Source of the DNA: Methyloversatilis sp. XJ19-49
Lineage (GTDB): Bacteria > Pseudomonadota > Gammaproteobacteria > Burkholderiales > Rhodocyclaceae
DNA: 64,000 bases
Assembly (NCBI RefSeq): GCF_024580145.1
Contig: NZ_JANINI010000006.1
Location: 170,840-234,839 of the forward strand
Direction of reading: 5' to 3'
The position numbers were made by a program, and so were the translations under genes. Below the pieces are notes generated by a model. The model did not search any database. It worked only from the letters and a program-made list of their open reading frames with translations, and was not told the origin of the DNA. Shown here piece after piece: positions 63,173 through 64,000 of this stretch. Position 1 is the first letter of the stretch. Each line of letters starts with the position of its first letter.

Positions 63173-64000
63173 TCAGGCACGACCGGCGCCGTCGGCCAGC
63201 GGCCGCATTCCGAGCAGCTCGCCCAGGCTGTGCCCCTGCCGGCGCGCCTTGGTTTCCAGGTAGCGCTGGTTCTGCGACGTCAGGTCGCCATAGATTGCCT
63301 GCCGCGCCACCACATTGATGCCGGCGTGGCGCAGCGCGTCGATCTTGCCCGGATTGTTGGTCAGCAGCAGCACGCGCGATACGCCCAGCTGGTCGAGGAT
63401 CTGGTGCGCAATGCGGAAATCGCGTTCGTCGTCGCCGAAGCCGATGACCTGGTCGGCATCGATCGTGTCGAGGCCGTCGTCCTGCAGCGCATAGGCGCGC
63501 AGCTTGTTCGCCAGGCCGATGCCGCGCCCTTCCTGCGACAGGTAAAGCAGCACGCCACCGCCCTGCGCATTGATTGACGCGACGCCGCGGCGCAGCTGTT
63601 CGCCGCAGTCGCAGCGCAGGCTGCCGAACAAATCGCCGGTCAGGCAGGACGAATGCAGCCGCACCGGCACCGGCTCGGCCCAGTCGTCCGGATCGCCGAT
63701 GACGATGGCGACGTGCTCGCGCAGGCCGTCGGCTTCGCGGAACAGCACGAAGCGGGCTTCGTCGGCGTCGGCCAGCGGTATGCGTGCTTCGCTGATGCGC
63801 GTCAGTACGCCGTGACCGCCGTCGCACAGCGCGAGCACGTCGGCCGTGCTGACCGACAGCAGATTACCGCTGGCGATTTCGGCGGCGACCAGCGCGGCGC
63901 GTGCCGACAGCACCGGGAATGCGACCGCTGCCGGCAGCAGCTGGGCGCGTCCGAGCAGGCGCAGCGCAGCCGCGGCGGCCGTGCTGGCGGGCGCGCGCCG
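63173..64000 (-). CDS. ribA: GTP cyclohydrolase II (5' end cut by window)
   Basis: Opens the imidazole ring of GTP to start riboflavin synthesis. Zinc cysteines lie in CLTGDLFGSLRCDCGEQ, the GTP-site motif is YLSQEGRGIGL, and TNNPGKIDAL follows near the C-terminus. The frame is open upstream to the window edge (LRLLGRAQLLPAAVAFPVLSARA...), so the true start is beyond 64000; a GTG at 63913 is an internal alternative. The N-terminal extension suggests the longer RibA form. Confidence 0.9.
   Translation of the reverse strand, partial: RRAPASTAAAAALRLLGRAQLLPAAVAFPVLSARAALVAAEIASGNLLSVSTADVLALCDGGHGVLTRISEARIPLADADEARFVLFREADGLREHVAIVIGDPDDWAEPVPVRLHSSCLTGDLFGSLRCDCGEQLRRGVASINAQGGGVLLYLSQEGRGIGLANKLRAYALQDDGLDTIDADQVIGFGDDERDFRIAHQILDQLGVSRVLLLTNNPGKIDALRHAGINVVARQAIYGDLTSQNQRYLETKARRQGHSLGELLGMRPLADGAGRA

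Overview
The window comes from a high-GC (mid-60s % by eye) Gram-negative bacterium. PEP-CTERM/VPLPA-CTERM proteins, CIRCE-controlled groESL, several c-di-GMP enzymes, a filamentous prophage with betaproteobacterial-type coat genes and REP-like palindromes together suggest a betaproteobacterium of the Rhodocyclales/Burkholderiales type. A Methyloversatilis-like methylotroph is possible, but this is inference from gene content only.

Layout. 1-7.5 kb: alkylation repair (ada, an AlkA-like glycosylase), a ferredoxin-NADP reductase, a MetX-like hydrolase with an acyl-CoA ligase, and a three-gene overlapping operon (DUF3309, lipoprotein sugar dehydrogenase, DUF2177). 7.7-19 kb: stress and housekeeping genes: haloperoxidase-like hydrolase, HPII-type catalase, a VPLPA-CTERM protein, GT8 glycosyltransferase, exported MsrA/MsrB, an ECF42-type sigma factor with two DGPF/YCII proteins, and a VOC protein. 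19-26.7 kb: PAS-GGDEF cyclase, groESL with promoter, CIRCE and terminator, a TctDE/QseBC-type two-component system, and tRNA-Phe. REP-like arrays sit in four intergenic gaps.

26.79-39.81 kb: an inovirus (filamentous phage) prophage integrated in the 3' part of tRNA-Phe, bounded by a 50-bp direct repeat. It carries a repressor, replication protein, putative ssDNA-binding protein, pVIII-like coat, a tiny coat peptide, TspB/pIII-like adhesin, DUF2523/pVI-like protein, Zot/pI, a TraX homologue, an orphan ParB and a tyrosine integrase. Between traX and parB lies an integron-like insertion: an attI-like site with two direct repeats and an AAAGTTAGGC core, then two promoterless cassettes each ended by an attC site, with no intI in the window. 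A GC-rich palindrome occurs twice in the element and is a candidate ParB target.

40.2-51.2 kb: signalling genes, nearly all on the minus strand. The standout is a photoactive yellow protein (PYP) locus. A tyrosine/histidine ammonia-lyase family gene and an AMP ligase overlap by 4 nt (expected to make and activate p-coumarate, the PYP chromophore). They are followed by a PYP homologue that keeps the chromophore Cys, Tyr and Glu, then a diguanylate cyclase and a GGDEF-EAL protein that share an N-terminal sensory domain. This reads as a self-contained blue-light to c-di-GMP module. Upstream of it, divergently, is a large SARP/BTAD-NB-ARC regulator followed by a PEP-CTERM gene whose promoter region holds an 11-bp-spaced direct repeat.

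54.9-64 kb: two PEP-CTERM proteins, a Baeyer-Villiger-type monooxygenase with an AraC regulator, a membrane sulfatase-fold protein, a creatininase-family amidohydrolase and a 5'-truncated GTP cyclohydrolase II.
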